64,000 bases of DNA from Cyanosarcina radialis HA8281-LM2. Its GTDB lineage: Bacteria; Cyanobacteriota; Cyanobacteriia; Cyanobacteriales; CCAP-1448. Below the pieces are notes generated by a model, which was not told where the DNA came from, did no database searches, and saw only the letters and a list, made by a program, of their open reading frames with translations. Position 1 is the first letter of the stretch. Every line of letters begins with the position of its first letter. Positions 25,519 through 34,141 of this stretch are shown here, one piece after another. The stretch is taken from assembly GCA_019359615.1 (NCBI GenBank), contig JAHHHA010000001.1, positions 124,001-188,000 on the forward strand. The letters are read 5' to 3'. Made by a program: the position numbers and the translations under genes.

Positions 25519-26631
25519 TCATACCTTCAAGAACCAGCGTTGTCGATACATGGCGTAAGCAACTGCCAGCCACAACAACACAGTTAGAATCGAGAATAAT
25601 AGAGAACCATTTAAAGGTCCAGCCCAGGCAAAAAAGTTTTGGAGAATCCACTGATAGGTAGTCAGAGCCTCTTCACCGCTGCCAATTTTAGTTTTTACCA
25701 AGATTTTAATCAGAAGTACCGAAGCCACAAAGATAAATATGGGGTTTAAACCCATAACTTCAAACGATCGACTCCAACGGCGGCGCTGGCGCACTTCAAT
25801 TAGTTCGTAACAAGCTGCTAGCAATAGTAACGCCCAGCCAGCGGTGAAGATAACATAAGAACTCGTCCACAATTTCTTGTTGAGGGGAAACCAAAAATCC
25901 CAGACTTGCCCGACTACGAGACAACTCAAGCCAAACAGTACCATGTCGATGCTGGTGCGCGAGTCGAGCCGTTGCTGGCGCAGCCATTGCCCGGTGAAGT
26001 AACCAATAAGAACGCTGACTACAGCAGGTAAGGTGCTAAACAGCCCTTCTGGATCGCCCATGTTGTTAAACCCGTCTCCCTTATAAAGGTGGGCTTGAGG
26101 AATTATAAGGCGATCGATATAAGCGGCAAAATTCCCCTCTCGCGTTAAGTTACCAGCCCCAAAATCGGGAACTGGAACGAAAGACATTAGCAACCAATAA
26201 CCTATCAGGATGGCGGCGGCTAGTATCCACTGACCTTTACGAGGGAGGTTGAGGACGGCTAGAGCAGCTAGTAAGTAAGCCACGCTAATGCGTTGGAGTA
26301 CCCCCATAATGCGGATCGTGCTGAAATCGTAATTCCAAAAGCCGTTCAGCAACAAACCAAGGGCAAACAAAATAATTGCCCGACTGACAATCCGCCAGTA
26401 AAGGGCTGGAGTGGTGCTTTTTTCCCCTTCGGTATATTTGGCCAAAGAAAAAGCCATTGCCACCCCGACTATGAATAAAAAGAAGGGAAAAACCAGATCG
26501 GCTAGGGTGCAGCCGTTCCAGTCAGCGTGGCTCAAGGCAGGATAAATTTTATCCCCTAAGCTGGCTTTATTCACTAGAATCATGCCAGCAATAGTAATGC
26601 CGCGAAATACATCTAGCGAAGTTAGGCGCAT
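25519..26631 (-). CDS. NagX/HGSNAT-like membrane acyltransferase (DUF5009)
   Basis: This polytopic membrane protein of 370 residues begins RLTSLDVFRGITIAGMILVN and continues HADWNGCTLADLVFPFFLFIVGVAMAFSL, the signature of the heparan-alpha-glucosaminide acetyltransferase-like family. A lumenal/periplasmic loop has DPEGLFSTLPAV, another family hallmark. About ten transmembrane helices are visible. The bacterial substrates are unproven (cell-wall or glycan amino sugars are suspected). The ATG at 26631 was preferred to 26667, because the extra 12 codons are an apparent duplication of the DNA at the start (CCTxACTTCGCTAGA twice). Confidence 0.85.
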   Translation of the reverse strand: MRLTSLDVFRGITIAGMILVNKASLGDKIYPALSHADWNGCTLADLVFPFFLFIVGVAMAFSLAKYTEGEKSTTPALYWRIVSRAIILFALGLLLNGFWNYDFSTIRIMGVLQRISVAYLLAALAVLNLPRKGQWILAAAILIGYWLLMSFVPVPDFGAGNLTREGNFAAYIDRLIIPQAHLYKGDGFNNMGDPEGLFSTLPAVVSVLIGYFTGQWLRQQRLDSRTSIDMVLFGLSCLVVGQVWDFWFPLNKKLWTSSYVIFTAGWALLLLAACYELIEVRQRRRWSRSFEVMGLNPIFIFVASVLLIKILVKTKIGSGEEALTTYQWILQNFFAWAGPLNGSLLFSILTVLLWLAVAYAMYRQRWFLKV

Positions 26632-26667
26632 AGTACCGGGAACCTTGTCTAGCGAAGTCAGGCCCAT

Positions 26668-26968
26668 AGACTATTTATAAAACTATATAGAACTGATATT
26701 AAAGCACGATTTTTAGAACCTTTAGTTAAAAGCGATCGCCAATCTGTATTCTGAATTCTATATTCTTCTGGAGTAACAGCCCTCACCCCCTCAATCCCCC
26801 TCTCCCAGGTGGGCGAGGGGGAAGCAAGACCACATTTTCACCTTCTCCCCTTCTCCAGTACAAATAAACTTCCGCTCCTTGTAGTAGAGGGCCAGGGTGA
26901 GGTGAGAGAGGGGTGCCGGAGGCTCCTTTGAGGGCAAACCAACCTTTGCTAAGCGGATTTGGTATAAC
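26668..26968. repeat. Intergenic stretch with CT-rich repeats
   Basis: This 300-bp gap holds fragments of the 'CCCTCACCCCCTCAATCCCCCTCTCCC' type, which recur at about 29760-29880, 35270-35660 and 52000-52060. A piece resembling the AATCCGGT-type border lies near 26950. I see no gene here. Confidence 0.6.
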
Positions 26969-28048
26969 ATGGCGATCGCCGTCCCTTCCGATCCAATTAT
27001 TAGACTGGTTTTCTGGGTAACAATAGGGGTGTTACTCTTAGATGTTTGTTTGCTCTTGCTGCTGCTGGTGATGCGCTACCTGCTACTGAGTAGCACTAAA
27101 CGCCAACAGCAGTTTTTAGAGGTCTGGAGGCCGATACTGATGCAGAGTCTAGTCGCGCCCCCTGAGTCGATTCCGCGCTTGCAAAAATCGGAAAGGGTGC
27201 AGTTACTATCTTTGTGGAATCAGATTCACGCTTCCGTTCGGGGCAAACTGCAAGATAATTTAAATCAAATCGGCTTAGAGATGGGCATCGATCTCATGGC
27301 TATGCAACTGCTGCACAAAGGCGATCTGACCCACCAACTAATAGCGATCGCTACCCTCGGCCATCTCCGGCAAAAATCGGCTTGGCCAGCGTTGCAAAAA
27401 CTAGTATTAATGCGTCATCCTACTATATCTGCCGCTGCTGCTAGGGCATTGGTGCAGATCGACGATACAGCAGCTATTTCTTGGCTGGCGACCCCGATCT
27501 GCGATCGCATTGATTGGTCGTTAATTCAGGTGGTTCAAATTTTACGGGAGGTAAATTTGACTACCGATATCCAACCGCTGTTGAACGAGGTTTTATATGC
27601 ATCTCCATCGCAATCGCTGAGATTATTTCGGGTTCTCGAACTTACCCATGCCGCTCGATTGGTATCGATCGTCCCGCAGTTGCTAGAAAGCCCTAATGCC
27701 AATTTAGAATCGATCGCGGCTTGCTTGCGGATTTTAGGCCAATTTCCCAGCCACCAAAACCTCAAACTCGCGCGTCAATATGTCACCCACCCTAGCTGGA
27801 TCGTGCGGGTACAAGCAGCTAATGCTCTAGGCAAGATCGGCGTTAAGGAAGATGAAGCACAACTGATCGTCATGCTGTCAGATCGTCGGTGGTGGGTGCG
27901 CTACCGCGCTGCCCAGGCATTAGCTAAGTTGCCTTTTGTTAGTGTGGCCAGATTGCGGGAGATTCGAGCGTCCCAGAGCGATCGCTATGCCCGCGATATC
28001 CTAACCCAAGTTATTGCTGAAAAAGAAGTGTCTGACGTAGGAGTTTAA
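26969..28048 (+). CDS. Membrane-anchored HEAT-repeat protein
   Basis: This 359-residue protein has one strong N-terminal transmembrane helix (about residues 10-38, very Leu-rich) and a cytoplasmic run of HEAT repeats from about residue 115 to the end, the clearest being WIVRVQAANALGKIGV and WWVRYRAAQALAKL. Such repeats form a binding surface rather than an enzyme. The gene lies 32 bp upstream of a GT2 synthase in the same direction. A HEAT-protein/GT2 pairing suggests that it regulates or scaffolds the polysaccharide synthase; this is inference. Confidence 0.82.
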   Translation: MAIAVPSDPIIRLVFWVTIGVLLLDVCLLLLLLVMRYLLLSSTKRQQQFLEVWRPILMQSLVAPPESIPRLQKSERVQLLSLWNQIHASVRGKLQDNLNQIGLEMGIDLMAMQLLHKGDLTHQLIAIATLGHLRQKSAWPALQKLVLMRHPTISAAAARALVQIDDTAAISWLATPICDRIDWSLIQVVQILREVNLTTDIQPLLNEVLYASPSQSLRLFRVLELTHAARLVSIVPQLLESPNANLESIAACLRILGQFPSHQNLKLARQYVTHPSWIVRVQAANALGKIGVKEDEAQLIVMLSDRRWWVRYRAAQALAKLPFVSVARLREIRASQSDRYARDILTQVIAEKEVSDVGV

Positions 28049-28080
28049 AAGTTTAGAATATCATTTGTAGATTAACTTAA

Positions 28081-29475
28081 ATGTCTAATTCCTCGATTGT
28101 CAATGCAGTTCAGTATTTTTTCTTATGCTACTTTATTGCCATTAATGTTTGTTATTTGGCTCTAAGTATTAGTGCGTTTCTAGTTTTAAATTCTTATCTC
28201 AAAACTAGAACGATCGGTTCGCATCCGAGAAATTATTTAGGTTTGGAACCACCAATTAGTATTTTAGTTCCTGCCTACAATGAGAGAGCGGTTATTGTTG
28301 ATTCAATTTATTCTCTGCTCCAATTAGACTATCCCGAATACGAAATTATCGTCATCAACGATGGATCGAGCGATCGCACCCTAGATGTGCTGATTGAAGA
28401 ATTTAGCTTAGAGGCTTTCCCTTATGCCTATTGCGATCGCTTGCCAACTGAGGCGATCGCAGCAATTTATCGATCGACTATTTATCCCAATCTACGAATT
28501 ATCGACAAAAAAAATGGCGGCAAATCTGATGCGCTCAGAGCCGGAATCAATTTAGCTGAATATCCTTTGTTTTGTGGAGTCGATGCCGATTCGATTTTGC
28601 AGCGTCAAGCGTTGTGGTATTTGGCACAGCCATTTATGGAAGATTTAAATACCGTCGCTGCTGGCGGTATTATTCGGATTGCTAATGGTTGCCGCATAGA
28701 GAGCGGTTATCTCGTACAAGCTGGGCTGCCCAAAAGTCCTTTAGCATTATTCCAAGTGCTGGAATATTTTCGAGGATTTTTATTAGGGAGGTTGGGTTGG
28801 TCGGCAGTTAATGCCATGTTAATTATTTCGGGGGCTTTTGGGCTATTTCATAAGGAAACTGTAGTGGCTGTGGGAGGTTATGAAAGTAAGACAATCGGGG
28901 AAGATATGGAATTAGTCGTTCACCTGCATCATTTCTTGAGTCAGCGGGGCAAACCTTATCGCATTGCTTTTGCCCCAGAAGCAGTTTGCTGGACGGAATG
29001 CCCGGAGGATCTGCGTACTCTGCAAAATCAACGAGTACGTTGGCAGCGAGGACTTTGTGAAAGTTTGGAACTCAATCCCGGATTGCTATTGCACCCAAAA
29101 GGTGGTGCTGCTGCCTGGTTAGCCTTTCCTTATATGTTTTTCTTTGAAGTTCTCAGTTCTATTACGATCGTGGCTGGCTATCTGTTTGTCGGATTGGGTA
29201 TATATCTAGGGTTTGTTTCTTTTCAAGCATTACAAGTTTTTTTATTAATCGAAATTGCTTTTGGCATCGCGATCTCCTTAAATGCTTTATTTTTAGAAGA
29301 AATAGCTTTTCACGTTTATCCTAAGTTTCAAGATCTATTACTTTTGTTCTTAGTAGCTGTATTAGAAAATTTTGGCTATCGTCAACTGAACACTTTATGG
29401 CGGTTGATTGGCATCTGGCGTTGGCTGACTCGATCGCAGGCTCGCTGGGGCAGGATGAAGCGTAAGGGATATTAG
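28081..29475 (+). CDS. Processive family 2 glycosyltransferase (PgaC/BcsA-like)
   Basis: This inner-membrane polysaccharide synthase of 464 residues has an N-terminal helix, then ISILVPAYNERAVI, INDGSSDRT, GVDADSI (DxD) and QRVRWQRG (QxxRW), the complete motif set of processive beta-glycosyltransferases. Three or four C-terminal helices form the pore. The product is unknown; an exopolysaccharide is likely. It is probably in an operon with the HEAT-repeat gene upstream. There is no PilZ domain on this protein. A hairpin GACTTCTTGCAGAAGTC follows the stop. Confidence 0.88.
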   Translation: MSNSSIVNAVQYFFLCYFIAINVCYLALSISAFLVLNSYLKTRTIGSHPRNYLGLEPPISILVPAYNERAVIVDSIYSLLQLDYPEYEIIVINDGSSDRTLDVLIEEFSLEAFPYAYCDRLPTEAIAAIYRSTIYPNLRIIDKKNGGKSDALRAGINLAEYPLFCGVDADSILQRQALWYLAQPFMEDLNTVAAGGIIRIANGCRIESGYLVQAGLPKSPLALFQVLEYFRGFLLGRLGWSAVNAMLIISGAFGLFHKETVVAVGGYESKTIGEDMELVVHLHHFLSQRGKPYRIAFAPEAVCWTECPEDLRTLQNQRVRWQRGLCESLELNPGLLLHPKGGAAAWLAFPYMFFFEVLSSITIVAGYLFVGLGIYLGFVSFQALQVFLLIEIAFGIAISLNALFLEEIAFHVYPKFQDLLLLFLVAVLENFGYRQLNTLWRLIGIWRWLTRSQARWGRMKRKGY

Positions 29476-29540
29476 ACTTCTTGCAGAAGTCAAGTAATAA
29501 GTAATAAGTAAGTTAGATTTTTGACGATTTCAGCCCTCTC

Positions 29541-29685
29541 ATATCGAATCCGGTTAAACACCCATAATAAAATTGATGGTAGGTTGGGTTGAACGGAGTG
29601 AAACCCAACACCCCCAGCAATGTTGGGTTTCGCTATCGCTCAACCCAACCTACGTTAATCATGGCCAATCAACCGGATTTGATAT
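29541..29685. repeat. Nested palindromic element (AATCCGGT borders enclosing a TTGGGTT element)
   Basis: The outer inverted ends are ATATCGAATCCGGTT (29541-29555) and AACCGGATTTGATAT (29671-29685). Inside, 29579-29653 is a second palindrome, GTAGGTTGGGTTG...CAACCCAACCTAC, with AACCCAACA/TGTTGGGTT in the middle. Related outer ends occur at 51968-52077. A half copy of the inner element is at 42324-42367. Confidence 0.7.
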
Positions 29686-29890
29686 CAACAATTATTTTTA
29701 CACCTTTGCAAGAGACGAGCATAACAGCGTTCGCTCTCATGCCAAATCCGGTTTCCAAAACCGTCTTGACCTCAAGGAGCCTCCGGCTCCCCTCAGCTAA
29801 CAGAAACTTCCTTTACCCTCTCCTTGTAGGAGAGGGCTTCTTTGAGGTGGGAGAGGGGTTGGGGGTGAGGGCTGAATTAGGGGATATTAT

Positions 29891-31159
29891 CTAACTCAAC
29901 GATTCTAAGTAATCTCGAACTCGATTGCGTCGTCGAGGTTGCCGTAACTTTTGTAAAGCTTTAGCTTCAATTTGGCGCACCCGTTCGCGAGATAATTCTA
30001 GAGCGCGGCCGATTTCTGCTAGGGAATAAGGATGATCTTCTCCTAAGCCAAATCGCAAGCGAATCACATCTCGTTCGCGTCCCGTGAGATCGGCCAGTAA
30101 TTGCCACAACTCTCGCTGCAAGCCTTCTCGCATCAAGATTTCTTCGGGAGAGATATCTTCAGATTCGAGCAATTCGCCTAATTCGGTATCTTTTTCCCGA
30201 CCGACCTTAGTGTCTAAAGAGACAGATCGCGGCACGCGCATCAAGACTTCTCGCACTTGAGGTACGGTCATCTCTAAGGCGATCGCAATATCTTCTAAAG
30301 TCGGAATCCGACCCTTTTCTTGGGCGAGTTGGCGTTGAGCCTTTTTAATTTTGTTGAGCTTTTCGGTAATGTGAACTGGCAGCCGAATCGTTCGACTTTG
30401 GGTAGCGATCGCTCTGGTAATTCCTTGACGAATCCACCAGTAGGCGTAGGTGCTAAATCTATACCCTTTGGTAGGGTCGAACTTTTCTACCGCTCGCTCT
30501 AAGCCGATCGTACCTTCTTGAATTAAATCGAGCAATTCCAAGCCGCGATTTTGATACTTTTTCGCCACCGAAACTACTAGGCGCAGGTTAGCCTTAATCA
30601 TGTGCTGTTTGGCCCGCAGACCTTGAGATTGAATCTCATCGACTTCTGCCACCGTTAAACCAGCCACCTCAGCCCAAGCCCGTTTGCCAGCGATCAGCGA
30701 CGGCTTCAATTCGGCTAAGTCAATGTCGGCTTCTTTGGCCCACCGCTGGAAAGATGGACGATGGCCTAATTGGGAGGTCAAGCGATCGCGAACTTCTACC
30801 AATCGAACGTAGCACTTTAAAGATTGCTCTATAGGAGTATCAGCATCTTCCTTGGCGGCAGTGGTGTTGCGGAGTTCCAGCAACCGCATATAACGCTGGA
30901 CTTGTTGGGCTTCTAAAACTTCCTCGTCTTGGCTCAGAAGTCGCACGCGGCCGATTTCTTGCAGGTATAGCCTTACCAAATCGGTAGTCTGGCGGTTGGC
31001 TCCTTTAGAAAAGTTAGCAGCTTCTGTAGCTTCGATTTCCAGGTCAACAATCTCAGCCATCACGCTCTCAGCACCGTCATTCGTACCGTAAGCTTCAAAT
31101 GGGCTATTTAGAGGTTGCTGGTAATATTCTGTTTCGGCATCAAAAGTAGTAACTGGCAT
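29891..31159 (-). CDS. sigC: Group 2 RNA polymerase sigma factor, SigC-type
   Basis: This is a non-essential primary-like sigma factor. Region 1.2 (TDLVRLYLQEIGRVRLLS), region 2 (MIKANLRLVVSVAKKYQNRG, then FSTYAYWWIRQGITRA), region 3 and region 4 (YSLAEIGRALELSRERVRQIE) are complete. The SigC assignment rests on the inserted segment CYVRLVEVRDRL...GHRPSFQRWA between regions 1.2 and 2, and on the MPVTTF start; SigB/D/E lack that pattern as far as I recall. The ATG at 31159 was chosen over 31228. SigC proteins influence nitrogen, stress and stationary-phase promoters. Confidence 0.85.
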   Translation of the reverse strand: MPVTTFDAETEYYQQPLNSPFEAYGTNDGAESVMAEIVDLEIEATEAANFSKGANRQTTDLVRLYLQEIGRVRLLSQDEEVLEAQQVQRYMRLLELRNTTAAKEDADTPIEQSLKCYVRLVEVRDRLTSQLGHRPSFQRWAKEADIDLAELKPSLIAGKRAWAEVAGLTVAEVDEIQSQGLRAKQHMIKANLRLVVSVAKKYQNRGLELLDLIQEGTIGLERAVEKFDPTKGYRFSTYAYWWIRQGITRAIATQSRTIRLPVHITEKLNKIKKAQRQLAQEKGRIPTLEDIAIALEMTVPQVREVLMRVPRSVSLDTKVGREKDTELGELLESEDISPEEILMREGLQRELWQLLADLTGRERDVIRLRFGLGEDHPYSLAEIGRALELSRERVRQIEAKALQKLRQPRRRNRVRDYLESLS

Positions 31160-31370
31160 ATGCGCTCTCAATAAATTGCAACCAGGGAAAACAGGCTGAA
31201 GTTGTGACCTATTTTTTATACTTCCCACTCTTCAAGCAATTTCTTAACTTGTCAGGTTAAATCGATCTACATCGGCAATTTTCAGCTTTCCGGAAAGGTT
31301 GCCCAGAATCAATTCACTTTCTTGACGACGAAATCGAGCGATCGAACGTTCCCCAACGATCTTTGGGTAA

Positions 31371-31560
31371 AGGGAGATGGGGAGATGGGGAGATGGGGAA
31401 ATGGGGGGATGGGGAGATGGGGAGATGGGGAGATGGGGAGATGGGGAGATGGGGAGATGGGGGGATGGGGGGAGGAGGAGATGGGGAGATGGGGAGATGG
31501 GGAGATGGGGAGATGGGGAGATGGGGAGATGGGGGGAGGAGGAGATGGGGAGATGGGGAG
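31371..31560. repeat. Long G-rich tandem repeat array
   Basis: About twenty copies of GGGGAGATG stand in tandem, with occasional GGGGAAATG, GGGGGGATG and GGAGGAGATG variants. All three plus-strand frames and the minus frame remain open only because of the repeat, so the long ORFs here are artefacts. It lies 210 bp upstream of the sigma-factor start. Confidence 0.9.
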
Positions 31561-31775
31561 CAGAGGGGAAAGGGGAACAAATCTACTAGCGATCGCTGTC
31601 TGGAAATGTATATAACTTTTGCGTCGTTGAGGGTGATGAGTGGGAAAGACGCAAAAATTGTGCTGAGGTTAATTTATGGTCTTGGCAGACTGATAGAAAG
31701 AATTCGGAGTTCGGAATTCGGAATTCGGAACTAAAGAAGGATGCAAGCACCTCGATTTATCAATGGAGCGGTGAC

Positions 31776-31879
31776 TATAGCAGTTCTAAATCATCGATCG
31801 AGTTTCTTGTGGGGCAGGCATCTTGCCTGCCGTGGGACAGCCGGGACGGCTATCCCACAACTCATGAAGAATTGCTATA
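31776..31879. repeat. Small inverted-end repeat, family A copy 2
   Basis: It begins TATAGCAGTTCTAAATC and ends GAATTGCTATA. The interior GGCAGGCATCTTGCCTGCC hairpin and GTGGGACAGCCGGGACGGCTATCCCAC match the copy at 10838-10903, which lacks the first hairpin. This suggests a modular non-autonomous element. Confidence 0.65.
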
Positions 31880-32029
31880 GCTAGGAAATTGCCAATACCT
31901 TAATCTATTAATCTTTTTAAATTTTGTAGAGATGCCAGAACGTGCATCTGTACGATTTCTGACTGGAAGCTTAACAGCACTAAGTCACAGTTGAGGTCAG
32001 CCAATAAACAATTTTCGGAGGGTTTGTTC

Positions 32030-34027
32030 GTGGAAAGGATCGATCGCTTTAATCAGCAGCCAGGTAAGTATCGCCTCACTTCTTGGTCTTGCTTGTTTTT
32101 AAGTAGCGTCTTATTGTTCGGCCAGGCAGGGAATGCTGCCTTTGCCAGTTCCAAACTAGCTGGCAACCTGGCTACTCAAAAGCAAACGCTGTTCAATACT
32201 TTGCCGAGGCAAGTTTCTAATGCCGTCCGCCAAGATTTATCCCGGCGGATGGGGATTCCATTCGATCGCATCAGAGTCAGCAGCTACAGCCGGAGAACCT
32301 GGCCCGGCGGATGTCTGGGGCTAGAGCGACCTGGGGAAGTCTGCACCAGAAACTTAGTCCCTGGGTGGCGAGTCGTCCTCACCGATGGCAGTCGGACTTG
32401 GGTTTATCGCACTAATAGCGACGGTCGGGTCTTGCGGCTAGAAAATTCAACCGCCGCCGATCGCGATTTGCCAGATGCAGTCGGTGAAGCTGTTTTAGAA
32501 GATGCTTCTCGCCGTTCTGGCTTAAGGATTTCTCAACTCCAAATTGTCAGCGCCGAGCGCCGACAGTGGCCGGATGGCTGTTTGGGACTGGGCGAACCCG
32601 ATGGAGTTTGCAGCCAAATTGCTATCTTCGGTTGGCGAGTCACGGTTGAAGGAAATGGGCGACGTTGGGTATATCGCACCGATAGCTCTGGCGATCTAGT
32701 CAAGTTCGATCGCGCTGCTAGTAACACGGGGGAAGATACTAATGGCGATTTGCCTAACTCGGTAGCAGATGCAGTTTTAGCAGATGCGGCCCGTCGTTCT
32801 GGACAGCCGACTTATCGATTGCGGATCGTCAGAGCCGAGCGACGGCAGTGGCCGGATGGCTGTTTGGGTTTGCCTGGTGCCGATGAAGCTTGTACTCTCG
32901 CTATTGTCAGCGGTTGGCGCGTCACCGTAGCTGAGGGCGATTCCCCTGCGGGGACGCTACGCGAACGCCGTTGGGTATATCGCACTAATGGTTCCGGTTC
33001 TGTTGTCAGGTTCGATCGAGCCGCTAGCGGTATCGGCGGAGATTTAGATACGGAATTGCCCGATGCAGTTGCTTATGCCGTTTTACAAGATGCCTCCCGC
33101 CGTTCGGGATTACCAACTTATCGCCTGCGGATCGTCCAATCGCTGCGGCGAGATTGGCCGGATGGTTGCCTCGGATTGCCCAGTCCTAGAGAACGCTGTA
33201 CCCGCAATATCGTTCCTGGCTGGCAGGTGACGGTAGAAACAGAGCGACGGTATTTAATTTATCGCACTAATAATTCTGGTTCTGTCGTCAAGTTCGATCG
33301 AGAAACTAGTAACGTTGGCAATAATGAGAATTTACCCAACTCGGTAGCTGACGCAGTTTTGCGCGATGCCGCCCGTCGTTCGGGATTGCCCACTTACCAA
33401 CTGCGAGTAGTTGAATCTCAGCGGCGCACCTGGCCGGATGGCTGTCTGGGATTGGGCGGTCCTGCCGATATTTGCTTGGCAGGAAGAGTTGAAGGCTGGC
33501 GTGTCGTTGTTGCTAGCGGCGAACGACGCTGGATCTATCACACCGATGAATCTGGTTCCAGGATTGCCTTCAATCCAGAAGGGAGCGAGTCAGGCGATCC
33601 GGGGGCAATAGAGTCCGATCGAATTCCGTCGAACCAGTTACCACCTGCTTTAAGGAGAAATGCCATCTTTCGAGGGATTTATAGCGGCGGATTTGCTGGT
33701 CGCACTTATGAAATTAACCTGTTAGAAGATGGGCGAGTCGTAAGGCGATCGCTATCTAGTGGCAATAGCAGCACGCTTTTCGAGCGCGAGATTAACCGGA
33801 TTTCTCGCCGCCAAGTGCAAAGATTCCAAGAACTGTTAGACGATCGACGATTCGATCGATTCGATCGGCAAGATTACCGCGCTCCTAGAAATGCGGCCGA
33901 TTATATTACTGTGACTCTGACAGGTAGATCTGGAACCGTTCGCTATGCCGATCTAGGACAAAACCGCTTGCCCGATCGCTTGCAAACCGTCATCCGAGCT
34001 TGGAATGAAATCGCCAATCCCAACTAA
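32030..34027 (+). CDS. Secreted protein with five ~100-residue Cys-paired repeats
   Basis: This 665-residue protein has a signal-like hydrophobic segment (about residues 18-40, ending AAFAS). It contains five tandem modules of the form LPxxVxxAVLxDAxRRSGLPxxxLRIV, RRxWPDGCLGL with a second Cys 6-8 residues later, GWRVxV and RRWVYRTxxSG. Each module has two conserved cysteines, suggesting a disulfide. The last ~110 residues are a different domain (FRGIYSGGFAGRTYEI). The GTG start at 32030 has GGAGGG at 32017-32022, which beats the TTG at 31991. Module 3 carries a repeat-derived insert at 32941-32966. I do not recognise a function; the protein is probably periplasmic or extracellular. Confidence 0.75.
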   Translation: MERIDRFNQQPGKYRLTSWSCLFLSSVLLFGQAGNAAFASSKLAGNLATQKQTLFNTLPRQVSNAVRQDLSRRMGIPFDRIRVSSYSRRTWPGGCLGLERPGEVCTRNLVPGWRVVLTDGSRTWVYRTNSDGRVLRLENSTAADRDLPDAVGEAVLEDASRRSGLRISQLQIVSAERRQWPDGCLGLGEPDGVCSQIAIFGWRVTVEGNGRRWVYRTDSSGDLVKFDRAASNTGEDTNGDLPNSVADAVLADAARRSGQPTYRLRIVRAERRQWPDGCLGLPGADEACTLAIVSGWRVTVAEGDSPAGTLRERRWVYRTNGSGSVVRFDRAASGIGGDLDTELPDAVAYAVLQDASRRSGLPTYRLRIVQSLRRDWPDGCLGLPSPRERCTRNIVPGWQVTVETERRYLIYRTNNSGSVVKFDRETSNVGNNENLPNSVADAVLRDAARRSGLPTYQLRVVESQRRTWPDGCLGLGGPADICLAGRVEGWRVVVASGERRWIYHTDESGSRIAFNPEGSESGDPGAIESDRIPSNQLPPALRRNAIFRGIYSGGFAGRTYEINLLEDGRVVRRSLSSGNSSTLFEREINRISRRQVQRFQELLDDRRFDRFDRQDYRAPRNAADYITVTLTGRSGTVRYADLGQNRLPDRLQTVIRAWNEIANPN

Positions 34028-34049
34028 ATTGGGACTTACACCAATTTAG
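34024..34049 (+). terminator. Hairpin after five-repeat protein
   Basis: CTAAATTGG and CCAATTTAG form a 9-bp stem around GACTTACA, immediately after the stop codon. There is no long T run, so it is only a possible terminator for the converging genes. Confidence 0.4.
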
Positions 34050-34060
34050 TAGTCTAGTAG

Positions 34061-34122
34061 GGTGCGTTAGACGGCAAGAATCTTAGCTCTGACTTAAATT
34101 CAACAATCCGTCGTAACGCACC
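34061..34122. repeat. GGTGCGTTA inverted-end repeat, copy 1
   Basis: It begins GGTGCGTTAGACGG and ends CCGTCGTAACGCACC. A relative in opposite orientation occurs at 51253-51314. Both are about 62 bp and noncoding. Confidence 0.65.
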
Positions 34123-34141
34123 ATCTAATTTGAACGCGGTA

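Noticed and set aside
31371-31560. CRISPR array
   Set aside because: The units are 9 bp in uninterrupted tandem with no spacers. No other candidate array and no cas genes were seen.
31322-31734. Open frames of 70-123 residues on both strands over the G-rich array
   Set aside because: They are produced by the 9-bp repeat, which has no stop in any frame; there are no homologous features.
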